64,000 nt of DNA, taken from contig CAXXFJ010000048.1 of the NCBI GenBank assembly GCA_963677415.2, positions 1 through 64,000 on the forward strand, in the 5' to 3' direction. Each line of letters starts with the position of its first letter. Positions within the stretch are counted from its first letter, which is position 1. Of this stretch, positions 43,817-52,727 are shown one piece after another. The translations under genes were made by a program, and so were the position numbers. The notes under the pieces were generated by a model. That model made no database searches, was not told where the DNA came from, and saw only the letters and a program-made list of their open reading frames with translations. The stretch comes from JAQUTK01 sp963677415 (GTDB lineage: Bacteria > Bacteroidota > Bacteroidia > Bacteroidales > JAQUTK01).

Positions 43817-46491
43817 TCGTTTTCATTAAATAAACTCATCTGACCACTTTCGTCATCTTCCAGATTGTCACTAATTGTCACGTCGGGATTATTGGAAGAG
43901 GCTTCTTCCGGTTCAGGGAAACGTAGCGGTTCGAGCTCTTTGATACTCTCAATTTCAAAGGTGCTGATTCTTTTACCATGCGCTTTGAATCCTTTTACTG
44001 TTATGAACTCGTCAATATCAATTGTCAAAGGCTCGCGGAAACTATCATTACCTCCAAATTTTATTTCAAAGCGTGGATAGACAGTATCAGTAAGAAGTAT
44101 CAGGCGAGAAAGGATATTATCACCAAGGAAGCTCTGCTTCTTGTTAGATTCTTCAAAACAGAATCTTTTGATATAAAAGAATTTCATGTCTGCATCATAG
44201 AAGGCGGCGGACCATACTTTATTGGGATCAAATTTTTCTATGACCAAAATATTATCAGCGAAATGATTGCTCAGATCAAAAGATGAGAGATAGTAATCGC
44301 CGTTATTTGTAGCCATGAGAATTTGATTGTCAGAGTTGAATTCTCCCAGATACTCTCCCCGTTCATCGTAGTTCAATCGAAGTACATCTTTATCAAACCA
44401 GACTTTTCGACCACCCAAAGTGGAGCCTCCCTTTTGTTTCAGGGTAATTTTATGCACTTCGTTTCGCGTCAGCAGATTACCCATTGCTCCACGTCCCTTG
44501 ATGCTTATCTCTCCAAAATCTCTTTCAAAGATAAGAGTTTTCAGTCGGAACTTAGGTTTGAGTGTGACTCGGATCACTTCTGCTTCCCCATTTGGATTAG
44601 CCGTAAAATACACTATACGTGAACCAGGTTTCCCTTGTGCCATATCATACAACTTATCGCGAGTCATAGATGTGACGGCAAATCGTTTTATGTAATAAGG
44701 GCCTTCTTTCCCATCTTTATAAATCACATTATAGATGGTACGACTGTCGTTTTTCTTGAAAACAGTCAGGTAGAGCACGTTTTTACCAATAGACATCTTC
44801 TCTGAAACTTTAACAATCTTGTATGTTCCATCTTTGAAGAACAGAATGATGTCATCAATATCCGAACAGTTGCATACAAATTCGTCTTTCCTCAGTGAAG
44901 TACCTATAAAACCTTCTTCGCGGTTGATATACAGTTTTTCATTCGCTTCAACGACCTTTGTTGCCACAATTGTGTCAAAGTTGCGAATCTCAGTCATTCT
45001 CGGGTAATTAGAGCCGTATTTGCTTTTCAACTTAAGAAACCAGTCTATGGCGTATTCAACTAAATGAGCAAGATGATAGTCAATCTGTTTGATATCAGCA
45101 TTCATCTGCGCTAAAAGTTCCTCGGCTTTTTTCGAGTTAAACTTCAGAATACGTCCCATCTTGATTTCCATCAATCGGAGAATATCATCTTTTGTTACTT
45201 CGCGTACGAATAATGGTTTGAACGGAGTAATCCGTTTGTCAATGTGCGCAACAGCTTCGTCCATCGAGTTGCTGTTTTCAAATTCTTTATCTTTGTAGAT
45301 ACGCTCTTCAATAAATATCTTCTCTAAAGAAGCAAAGTGCAGGGATTCCTGGATATCTCCTTTTTGAATCTCAAGTTCTTTTTGAAGCAGATCTTTCGTA
45401 TGGTATGTTGAGTGTATCAACACCTGACTAACATTTAGGAAATAGGGTTTGTTATCTTCAATAACGCAACAGTTTGGCGAGATGCTCACTTCGCAATCCG
45501 AGAAAGCATAAAGTGCATCAATTGTTTTATCAGAAGAGGTGCCTGGGGCAAGATGAACAAGTATTTCTACATTAGCAGACGTGTTATCATCCACTTTGCG
45601 GATCTTAATTTTTCCTTTATCGTTAGCTCTAATGATAGATTCTATTACGGAAGAGGTGGTCCTCCCAAAAGGAATTTCAGTAATGACTAATGTCTTGTTA
45701 TCTTGTTTCGTGATTTTAGCACGAATTTTTACACTGCCCCCACGTTCTCCATCATTGTATTTCGATACATCAATATAACCACCTGTTTGGAAATCAGGAT
45801 AAAGATCAAAGCTTTCGTTTCTTAAGATGCAAACAGAAGCATCCAGTAGTTCGTTGAAATTGTGAGGAAGAATTTTGGAAGAAAGGCCAACGGCTATACC
45901 CTCAACGCCTTGAGCAAGCAATAATGGAAACTTGACCGGAAGGGTGACCGGTTCCTTATTACGGCCGTCATAGGAAAGTTTCCAGTCAGTCGTTTTGTTG
46001 TTGAACACGACATCAAGTGCAAACTTAGAAAGACGTGCTTCAATATAACGGGGAGCTGCCGCATCGTCTCCTGTGAGTAAGTTGCCCCAATTTCCCTGGC
46101 AGTCAATAAGTATCTCTTTTTGTCCTAGTTGGACTAATGCATCACCAATAGATGCGTCTCCATGAGGGTGAAACTGCATCGTATGACCGACAATGTTTGC
46201 AACCTTGTTATATCTTCCGTCATCTAGGCGCTTCATAGAATGAAGAATGCGTCTTTGAACCGGTTTCAAGCCATCATGAATATGTGGAACTGCACGCTCT
46301 AATATTACATACGATGCATAGTCAAGAAACCAGTGTTCATACATTCCCGAGAGCTGATGTTTGATGGCATCATTCGTAATTTGTGGCACTTGGTATTCAG
46401 AATGCGCGGCGTTATCAGCAAAACCGATTGTGTCTTCCTGTTCTTCTGGTAGCTTATTTTCAGGGTTCTCGTTTGTATCGTCTATATTCAT
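43813..46491 (-). CDS. parC: DNA topoisomerase IV subunit A
   Basis: 892 residues from ATG 46491; an upstream frame start (46524) gives an unlikely MLPFLC leader. Type IIA topoisomerase breakage subunit: LDYASYVILERAVPHIHDGLKPVQRRIL, HPHGDASIG, and the catalytic tyrosine in AAPRYIEARLS. The C-terminal half is an abbreviated pinwheel without a GyrA box, favouring ParC over GyrA. The acidic C-terminus ends in QMSLFNENE. parE is not adjacent. Divergent from glyS. Confidence 0.92.
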   Translation of the reverse strand: MNIDDTNENPENKLPEEQEDTIGFADNAAHSEYQVPQITNDAIKHQLSGMYEHWFLDYASYVILERAVPHIHDGLKPVQRRILHSMKRLDDGRYNKVANIVGHTMQFHPHGDASIGDALVQLGQKEILIDCQGNWGNLLTGDDAAAPRYIEARLSKFALDVVFNNKTTDWKLSYDGRNKEPVTLPVKFPLLLAQGVEGIAVGLSSKILPHNFNELLDASVCILRNESFDLYPDFQTGGYIDVSKYNDGERGGSVKIRAKITKQDNKTLVITEIPFGRTTSSVIESIIRANDKGKIKIRKVDDNTSANVEILVHLAPGTSSDKTIDALYAFSDCEVSISPNCCVIEDNKPYFLNVSQVLIHSTYHTKDLLQKELEIQKGDIQESLHFASLEKIFIEERIYKDKEFENSNSMDEAVAHIDKRITPFKPLFVREVTKDDILRLMEIKMGRILKFNSKKAEELLAQMNADIKQIDYHLAHLVEYAIDWFLKLKSKYGSNYPRMTEIRNFDTIVATKVVEANEKLYINREEGFIGTSLRKDEFVCNCSDIDDIILFFKDGTYKIVKVSEKMSIGKNVLYLTVFKKNDSRTIYNVIYKDGKEGPYYIKRFAVTSMTRDKLYDMAQGKPGSRIVYFTANPNGEAEVIRVTLKPKFRLKTLIFERDFGEISIKGRGAMGNLLTRNEVHKITLKQKGGSTLGGRKVWFDKDVLRLNYDERGEYLGEFNSDNQILMATNNGDYYLSSFDLSNHFADNILVIEKFDPNKVWSAAFYDADMKFFYIKRFCFEESNKKQSFLGDNILSRLILLTDTVYPRFEIKFGGNDSFREPLTIDIDEFITVKGFKAHGKRISTFEIESIKELEPLRFPEPEEASSNNPDVTISDNLEDDESGQMSLFNENE

Positions 46492-46571
46492 AAAACTAAT
46501 ATTTGTGCACAAAAAGGGAAGCACCCTCTTTCTTTAATTCATGATTAGGATAAAATAACACCATGGAGATG

Positions 46572-46579
46572 CAAATATA
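46572..46579 (-). promoter_or_regulatory. Bacteroides-type -7 element, parC operon
   Basis: TATATTTG on the minus strand, 80 bases before the parC ATG; faces a weaker TTACTTTG (46603-46610, plus strand) for glyS. Confidence 0.5.
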
Positions 46580-46650
46580 CAAACAAAATCGAAAAAAATG
46601 AGTTACTTTGCAGTCTCAATTTGTAAATAATAATTAAGAGGTTATATACT

Positions 46651-48195
46651 ATGGCACAAGAGGATGTATTTAAGAAAATCGTATCTCATTGTAAAGAATA
46701 TGGATTTGTATTTCCGTCTAGTGATATTTATGACGGACTGGGTGCTGTATATGATTACGGCCAAAATGGAGTGGAGCTCAAAAATAACATCAAGAAATAT
46801 TGGTGGGATAGCATGGTGCTCCTGCATGAGAATATTGTAGGTATTGATTCTGCTATTTTTATGCATCCGACCATATGGAAAGCGTCAGGACATGTGGATG
46901 CTTTCAATGATCCTTTAATTGACAACAAAGATTCCAAGAAACGTTATAGAGCAGATGTTTTGATTGAAGAACAGCTGGCAAAAATGGACGATAAGATTGA
47001 AAAAGAAGTTGCAAAAGCTGCTAAAAGATTTGGAGAAACTTTTGATGAGACGCAGTTTCGATCAACTAATGAAAGAGTCTTGGAGTATCAAGGTAAACGA
47101 GAAGAGTTGCACCAAAGATTTGCAAAGGCTTTGAATGATAGCAATCTGGACGAACTTCGCCAGATCATAGTTGATGAAGAGATTGTCTGTCCCGTTTCAG
47201 GAACAAAGAACTGGACGGAGGTTCGTCAGTTTAACTTGATGTTCAATACAGAAATGGGTTCGACCAGCGAAGGAGCATTGAAGGTTTATCTTCGCCCTGA
47301 AACAGCACAAGGAATATTTGTAAACTACCTGAATGTGCAGAAGACGGGCCGTATGAAAATACCTTTCGGTATAGCTCAGATAGGTAAGGCCTTCCGTAAT
47401 GAAATCGTAGCCCGTCAGTTTATTTTTCGTATGCGCGAGTTTGAACAGATGGAAATGCAGTTCTTTGTTCGCCCCGGTGAAGAACTTGAATGGTTTAAAC
47501 AGTGGAAGGATACTCGCTTAAAATGGCACAAAGCTCTTGGCTTTGGTGATAAGAGCTATCGCTATCACGATCATGATAAATTGGCGCACTATGCAAATGC
47601 AGCAACCGATATTGAGTTTTTAATGCCGTTTGGTTATAAAGAAGTAGAGGGAATTCATTCACGTACTAACTTTGACTTGAGTCAACACGAGAAGTTTTCG
47701 GGTAAAAGTATTAAGTATTTCGATCCTGAATTGAATGAATCATATACACCGTATGTGATTGAAACGTCTATTGGAGTTGATCGTATGTTTCTTAGTGTAA
47801 TGTGTGCTTCTTATTGCGAAGAACAACTTGAAAACGGAGAAAACCGTATTGTACTTAAACTTCCTGCATCACTTGCTCCAATTAAACTTGCAGTAATGCC
47901 ATTAATCAAGAAAGACGGTCTTCCTGAAAAAGCTCGTGAAATTATCAATGCGTTGAAATTTGAGTTTTCCTGCCAGTACGATGAAAAAGACTCTATCGGG
48001 AAACGATATCGTCGCCAGGATGCTATTGGTACACCATATTGTGCGACAGTAGATCATCAGACATTAGTTGATAATTGCGTAACAATACGTTTTCGTGATA
48101 CTATGGAGCAAGAACGAGTGCCTGTTCAGGAGTTGTGTAATATTATTTCCGAAAAGGTTAGCATGAAATCACTATTTAAGAAAATCTTAGAATGA
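46651..48195 (+). CDS. glyS: Glycyl-tRNA synthetase (alpha2 type)
   Basis: 514 residues. Class II synthetase of the single-chain dimeric type. GFVFPSSDIYDGLGAVYDYG at the start, LRPETAQGIFVNY, QIGKAFRNEI (motif 2), FEQMEMQFFV, YVIETSIGVDRMFL (motif 3) and the C-terminal anticodon-binding domain (LAPIKLAVMPL, VDHQTL). The stop overlaps the FKBP gene start by 4 bases (ATGA). Confidence 0.96.
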   Translation: MAQEDVFKKIVSHCKEYGFVFPSSDIYDGLGAVYDYGQNGVELKNNIKKYWWDSMVLLHENIVGIDSAIFMHPTIWKASGHVDAFNDPLIDNKDSKKRYRADVLIEEQLAKMDDKIEKEVAKAAKRFGETFDETQFRSTNERVLEYQGKREELHQRFAKALNDSNLDELRQIIVDEEIVCPVSGTKNWTEVRQFNLMFNTEMGSTSEGALKVYLRPETAQGIFVNYLNVQKTGRMKIPFGIAQIGKAFRNEIVARQFIFRMREFEQMEMQFFVRPGEELEWFKQWKDTRLKWHKALGFGDKSYRYHDHDKLAHYANAATDIEFLMPFGYKEVEGIHSRTNFDLSQHEKFSGKSIKYFDPELNESYTPYVIETSIGVDRMFLSVMCASYCEEQLENGENRIVLKLPASLAPIKLAVMPLIKKDGLPEKAREIINALKFEFSCQYDEKDSIGKRYRRQDAIGTPYCATVDHQTLVDNCVTIRFRDTMEQERVPVQELCNIISEKVSMKSLFKKILE

Positions 48196-48791
48196 AAAAG
48201 TTTGGAGTTGTTCGTCTTTCATTGCTATTTATCATTACGGGCATGATCTACTCATGTAGTAGCGATGAAGAAAATGTGTGGAAAACCCGTAATGAGTCAC
48301 TTTTTGATGCTTTGGGAAAGAAAGAAGTTGTTTTGCCACGCTATCAAACTATAGGGCCAAATGACTCAGTAAAGATTGCATATGATACGCTGTTGTCTGT
48401 AAAGGTTAACCCTGAAGATGTCATTACTGACACGGCTTCAAACGGTTCTTTAATCAAATACAGAGTTCTTTCAAGAAGTACGAATACTCAAGCTCCTTAT
48501 TTCAACTCTGTTGTTAAGTTTCATTTTGAGGGCCGGCTAATTAATGGTACTATCTTTGATACGACATATGGAAAGAACACAAGTGGGCCAGTATCTTCCA
48601 GGGTTTGTGGAAGTAAAGTTGGCGGTATAATCCGCGGATGGACAGAAATCTTACAGAAAATGCATGTGGGTGATAAGTACGAAGTTTATCTCCCTTGGAA
48701 CATGGGATATGGGGAAAGTCAAAGTGGGACAATACCCGGATATTCTACATTAATATTCATAATGGAACTTGTAGAAATTACGGAATTGTAA
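48192..48791 (+). CDS. FKBP-type peptidyl-prolyl isomerase, lipoprotein
   Basis: 199 residues. Lipobox with Cys22 (MIYSCSS). The C-terminal FKBP domain (about residues 95-199) has VVKFHFEGRLINGTIFDTTY, VGGIIRGWTEILQKMHVGDKYEVYLPWNMGYG and the closing LIFIMELVEI. Predicted periplasmic-side foldase at the outer membrane. Coupled to glyS by overlap, a pairing I regard as conserved in this order. Confidence 0.92.
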   Translation: MKKFGVVRLSLLFIITGMIYSCSSDEENVWKTRNESLFDALGKKEVVLPRYQTIGPNDSVKIAYDTLLSVKVNPEDVITDTASNGSLIKYRVLSRSTNTQAPYFNSVVKFHFEGRLINGTIFDTTYGKNTSGPVSSRVCGSKVGGIIRGWTEILQKMHVGDKYEVYLPWNMGYGESQSGTIPGYSTLIFIMELVEITEL

Positions 48792-48798
48792 TACAGTA

Positions 48799-48834
48799 GA
48801 AAGGGGGCTTTACAGAGCTCCCTTTCTTTTTGAA
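48799..48834 (+). terminator. Terminator after the FKBP gene
   Basis: AGAAAGGGGGCT / AGCTCCCTTTCT with TTTTTG following. Confidence 0.85.
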
Positions 48835-48876
48835 AAAAACATACAAATTGTTGATGGCTAGTTTGTTGACATTTTG

Positions 48877-48884
48877 TATATTTG
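48877..48884 (+). promoter_or_regulatory. Bacteroides-type -7 element, nagB/PIG-L gene
   Basis: TATATTTG, 51 bases before the ATG; TTG triplets upstream sit at 23 and 26 bases, longer than ideal. Confidence 0.5.
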
Positions 48885-48935
48885 TAATCAATAATACACA
48901 AAGTAATAGTTAAACCATTCAATATATACTTTTTT

Positions 48936-50924
48936 ATGAGAACCAATCTTAGTTCAAAAATTAATCTTAATCAGGTTTCGACAAGATACTATAAACCTGG
49001 GAACTCTTTTGAGCGCTCTGTTCTAACTCGTTATGAGAAAGTTCCAACTAAAATCTTCGAAACAACCGAAGAAGGAGTCAAGAGTGTTGCAGATGATATT
49101 GCACTACTTCTTCGTGAATCACAAAAGGAAGAAAAGAATTTTGTGATGGGACTCTCTGGAGGGCATTCGCCGAGATATGTTTTCAGCGAACTCATTCGTA
49201 TGCACAAGGAAGAAGGGCTTTCTTTCCGAAATGTTATCATATTCAATTTGTATGAGTATTATCCAATTTCGGCAGAAGTTGCAAGCAGTAATTTCAGGAG
49301 TCTGAAAGAGACCTTTCTCGATTTTATTGATGTGAAGAGTGAAAATATCCATACTCCTGATGGCTCAGTCTCGATGGATAATGTGGCCGATCATTGCCGT
49401 GCCTATGAACAGTCTCTTATAGCTGTTGGCGGCTTGGATGTGGCTCTTCTCGGAATTGGGAAAGAGGGAAATATTGCTTTTAATGAACCAGGTTCTCAGA
49501 TCAATTCTACTACACGGTTAATTCTTCTTGATGGGACATCTCGGGCTGAAGCATCAAAGCTATTCGGGGGAATGAAGAATGTGCCTATTAGCTCCATAAC
49601 GATGGGTATCAGCTCAATTATGGCTGCCAAGAAAGTAATTCTTGTTGCATGGGGTGAAGAGAAAGCTTCAAAGATCAAGATGACAGTTGAAGACAAAATG
49701 TCTGATACGATACCTGCTTCCTATCTTCAAGCTCATAACAACTCAAGTATTGTCATAGATCTATCTGCCGCGGCGAACCTGACTCGTATTCAACGACCGT
49801 GGTTGGTTACTTCTTGTGAATGGAACAACAAGCTGATTCGTAGTGCTGTTGTTTGGCTTTGCCAACTCACACAAAAACCTATCCTGAAGTTGACGAATAA
49901 AGATTATAATGAAAATGGTCTGAGCGAACTCCTTTCCATGTATGGATCTGCATACAATGTAAACATTAAGATATTCAACGACCTCCAACATACGATTACA
50001 GGGTGGCCAGGTGGAAAACCGAATGCTGATGATAGTAATCGTCCAGAAAGGGCTAATCCATATCCGAAGCATATTGTAGTGTTCTCTCCTCATCCTGATG
50101 ATGACGTTATTTCTATGGGAGGTACTGTAAGAAGACTTGCCGAACAAGGGCATGACGTTCATATTGTGTACGAAACTTCCGGTAACATTGCAGTTGATGA
50201 TGAAGAAGTAACTCGCTTCATGATGTTTGTCAACAACTTCAACGAAATGTTTAATCTCAAAAATGCCTCAATAACCGAGCACTACAATGAGATTCGTTCC
50301 TTTATTACAAATAAGAAAGATGGGGATTTTGACAACCGAGATATTTTGAGAATTAAAGGAATCATTCGTCGTGGAGAAGCTCGCACAGCTTGTGCTTATG
50401 CAAAAATAAAACCTCAGAATGTACACTTCTTGGATCTTCCTTTCTACGAAACCGGAAAGATTGAAAAGAATCCAATCAGCAAAAAAGATGTAGAGATAGT
50501 TCTTGACTTACTTCGTAAAGTGAAACCTCATCAGATATTTGTAGCAGGTGACCTGGCTGATCCTCATGGTACCCATCGTGTTTGTACAGATGCTGTATTT
50601 GCTGCGGTGGATGAGGAGAAGAATGCTGGTGCAGCATGGCTCAACGATTGCCGTATATGGATGTATCGTGGTGCATGGGCTGAATGGGAAATTGAGAATA
50701 TTGAGATGGCTGTTCCGATGTCACCTGAAGAGCTCCGTCTGAAACGGAATACGATTCTCAAGCATCAGTCTCAGATGGAGGGGGCACCATTTCTTGGAAA
50801 CGACGAAAGGCTCTTCTGGCAGCGTTCTGAAGATCGTAATCGTGCAACTGCTGAGTTGTATCACAATCTTGGTCTTGCTTGTTATGAAGCAATAGAGGCT
50901 TTTGTTGAGTACAAACCCCTCTGA
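48936..50924 (+). CDS. NagB-like domain fused to a PIG-L/LmbE deacetylase domain
   Basis: 662 residues. Residues about 40-300 are a glucosamine-6-phosphate deaminase (NagB) fold: LSGGHSPRYVFSELI, GIGKEGNIAFNEPGS, TMGISSI. Residues about 380-620 are a PIG-L/LmbE de-N-acetylase domain with the zinc motif SPHPDDDVISMGG and PHGTHRVC. Against E. coli NagB, catalytic Asp72 is Tyr (NLYEY), Asp141 is Glu and His143 is Asn (GKEGN), while Glu148 remains. Annotated as glucosamine-6-phosphate deaminase in related genomes, but deaminase activity is doubtful; the PIG-L half looks intact, so hexosamine deacetylation is a fair guess. No signal peptide. An IS element follows 11 bases after the stop. Confidence 0.87.
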   Translation: MRTNLSSKINLNQVSTRYYKPGNSFERSVLTRYEKVPTKIFETTEEGVKSVADDIALLLRESQKEEKNFVMGLSGGHSPRYVFSELIRMHKEEGLSFRNVIIFNLYEYYPISAEVASSNFRSLKETFLDFIDVKSENIHTPDGSVSMDNVADHCRAYEQSLIAVGGLDVALLGIGKEGNIAFNEPGSQINSTTRLILLDGTSRAEASKLFGGMKNVPISSITMGISSIMAAKKVILVAWGEEKASKIKMTVEDKMSDTIPASYLQAHNNSSIVIDLSAAANLTRIQRPWLVTSCEWNNKLIRSAVVWLCQLTQKPILKLTNKDYNENGLSELLSMYGSAYNVNIKIFNDLQHTITGWPGGKPNADDSNRPERANPYPKHIVVFSPHPDDDVISMGGTVRRLAEQGHDVHIVYETSGNIAVDDEEVTRFMMFVNNFNEMFNLKNASITEHYNEIRSFITNKKDGDFDNRDILRIKGIIRRGEARTACAYAKIKPQNVHFLDLPFYETGKIEKNPISKKDVEIVLDLLRKVKPHQIFVAGDLADPHGTHRVCTDAVFAAVDEEKNAGAAWLNDCRIWMYRGAWAEWEIENIEMAVPMSPEELRLKRNTILKHQSQMEGAPFLGNDERLFWQRSEDRNRATAELYHNLGLACYEAIEAFVEYKPL

Positions 50925-50935
50925 GGTATGCCCAT

Positions 50936-52717
50936 GAGGCTGTCTCAAAATAGTTTGAGTCAGTCTCTTTTTTTATGCTCAATAATTTGTTGTTTTAAAA
51001 AAGAGTCGCTATCTTTATATCGTTGATATACAATTAAATATATGCTATTTAAAGAATATATTCAGAACAACCAAGAGTTATTTCCTTATACTTTTGATGA
51101 TTTTATACCTCAAAACGATCCGGTTCGGATAGTAGATTCTATAGTTGAGCATCTGGATTTGCGAAAACTGCTAAATAGGTATAAAAATGTAGGCTGTCCG
51201 GGTTATCATCCAAAGATGATGATGAAAATTATTATCTATGCCTATTTGCGCAACACTTACTCCTCTCGAAAGATAGAGGATTTTACAGCCAACGATATCC
51301 GTTTCATGTGGCTTTCAGGGATGCAGCGTCCCGACCATAATACGATAAATACTTTTCGCAGCGGGAAACTCAAAGGCACATTAAAAGAAGTATTTGCACA
51401 GATAATCCATTTTCTGGTGGAACAAAAAATGGTAAGTCTGGAAAAAGCCTATACTGACGGCACCAAGATTGAAGCCAATGCCAACCGCTATAGTTTTGTA
51501 TGGGGTAAAGCCATTCAAACCCGCATAGGCAAGATGGCCGAACAACTCAATGAACTTTGGGCATATGCCGAAGCGGTTACCAAAGAAGAATTGCTGGATA
51601 AAACTCCCATTACTTATCAGGATATCACATCAGAGCAACTGGAAGGATTGGTAGACAAAATAGATCAGGCACTTCAGGGGGTTGAAACAGACCCCAAAGT
51701 AAAGAGTAAAATCCGTTATATCAAAAAGAACTGGCCGGGAAAGATCAAACAATACGAGGAGCAAAACAAGGAACTTGGGGATAGAAACTCCATGAGCAAG
51801 ACCGATGAGGATGCCACTTTCATGCGCATGAAGGAAGACCACATGGGTAACGGTCAGCTCAAGCCTGCATTTAATACACAGATTTCAACCGAAGAGGGTT
51901 TTGTCACCAATTATACTATTCACCAAACCACAACCGATACAACCACCTATCAGGATCACATGGCTGCTTTCAAAGAATTGCATGGACATTACCCCACAGA
52001 AAGCATAGCAGATGCCGGATATGGTAGCGAAGAAAACTACCTGTTTGCAAAAGAAAACGATATTACACCATTTATCAAATATAACTACTTCCACAAAGAA
52101 CAAACAAAAAGATGGAAGAAAGACCCTTTTAAAAGCAGCAACTTCTATTACAACAAAGAAAAGGATTGCTGTTATTGCCCGATGGGACAAGAAATGCACA
52201 AGGTGGGAGAGCGAACTACAAAAACAAAAACAGGATTCATTCAAACCGCCTCACTGTACCAGGCTAAACGATGTGCCGATTGTCCATTACGATGTTTATG
52301 CCACGATGCCAAAGAGGAGCGAATAGTTCAAATCAACCACAGACTAAAAGATTTGAAAAACTGGGCAAAGAGGTTGCTTACCAGCGAAAAAGGTTTAAAA
52401 CACCGAAGTCAGCGACCGGCAGATGTAGAACAGACCTTCGGAAACCTCAAAGCCAACAAAAACTTTAAAAGATTCCTGCTGCGTGGCCTGGAAAAGGTCG
52501 ACATTGAGTTTGGTTTGCTATGCATATCTCATAATCTGGCGAAAGATGCCGTAAATATGAACAAATAACAGGAGAAATCCTTGTTTTTTGCTCTAAAACC
52601 AACTAATCCTAAAAAATATCTTTCTGAGAATTGAACAGATGATTCTTTTTTGAAGAAATTCATTTTTCTATTTTATACGAAAGAGGCTGACTCAACTTTG
52701 ATTTTGAGACAGCCTCG
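50936..52717 (+). mobile_element. IS1182-family insertion sequence, apparently intact
   Basis: 1782 bp bounded by perfect 16-bp terminal inverted repeats GAGGCTGTCTCAAAAT (50936-50951) and its complement (52702-52717). The repeat resumes imperfectly inside, TTGAGTCAGTCTCTTT on the left against TTGAGTCAGCCTCTTT on the right. One transposase gene fills it. No target duplication is obvious (flanks CCAT and GTGT). Sits between nagB/PIG-L and the MFS gene. Confidence 0.93.
51042..52568 (+). CDS. IS1182-family transposase
   Basis: 508 residues, full length. N-terminal DUF772-type domain (PYTFDDFIPQNDPVRIVD, YHPKMMMKIIIYAYLRN, DIRFMWLSGMQRPDHNTI). DDE residues are visible as Asp in YTDGTKIEAN, Asp in IADAGYGSEENY and Glu in ADVEQTFGNLK. 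A cysteine-rich stretch (CCYCPMGQ, CADCPLRCLCH) lies before the last motif, as in this family. No frameshift, so it may be active. Confidence 0.95.
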   Translation: MLFKEYIQNNQELFPYTFDDFIPQNDPVRIVDSIVEHLDLRKLLNRYKNVGCPGYHPKMMMKIIIYAYLRNTYSSRKIEDFTANDIRFMWLSGMQRPDHNTINTFRSGKLKGTLKEVFAQIIHFLVEQKMVSLEKAYTDGTKIEANANRYSFVWGKAIQTRIGKMAEQLNELWAYAEAVTKEELLDKTPITYQDITSEQLEGLVDKIDQALQGVETDPKVKSKIRYIKKNWPGKIKQYEEQNKELGDRNSMSKTDEDATFMRMKEDHMGNGQLKPAFNTQISTEEGFVTNYTIHQTTTDTTTYQDHMAAFKELHGHYPTESIADAGYGSEENYLFAKENDITPFIKYNYFHKEQTKRWKKDPFKSSNFYYNKEKDCCYCPMGQEMHKVGERTTKTKTGFIQTASLYQAKRCADCPLRCLCHDAKEERIVQINHRLKDLKNWAKRLLTSEKGLKHRSQRPADVEQTFGNLKANKNFKRFLLRGLEKVDIEFGLLCISHNLAKDAVNMNK

Positions 52718-52727
52718 TGTCTCTGTA

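Noticed and set aside
48719..48946. A minus-strand frame between the FKBP gene and nagB
   Set aside because: It covers the FKBP terminator and the nagB promoter; the sequence is not protein-like.
50931..52721. Target-site duplication of the IS
   Set aside because: Flanks (CCAT and GTGT) do not match at any length from 2 to 8 bases.
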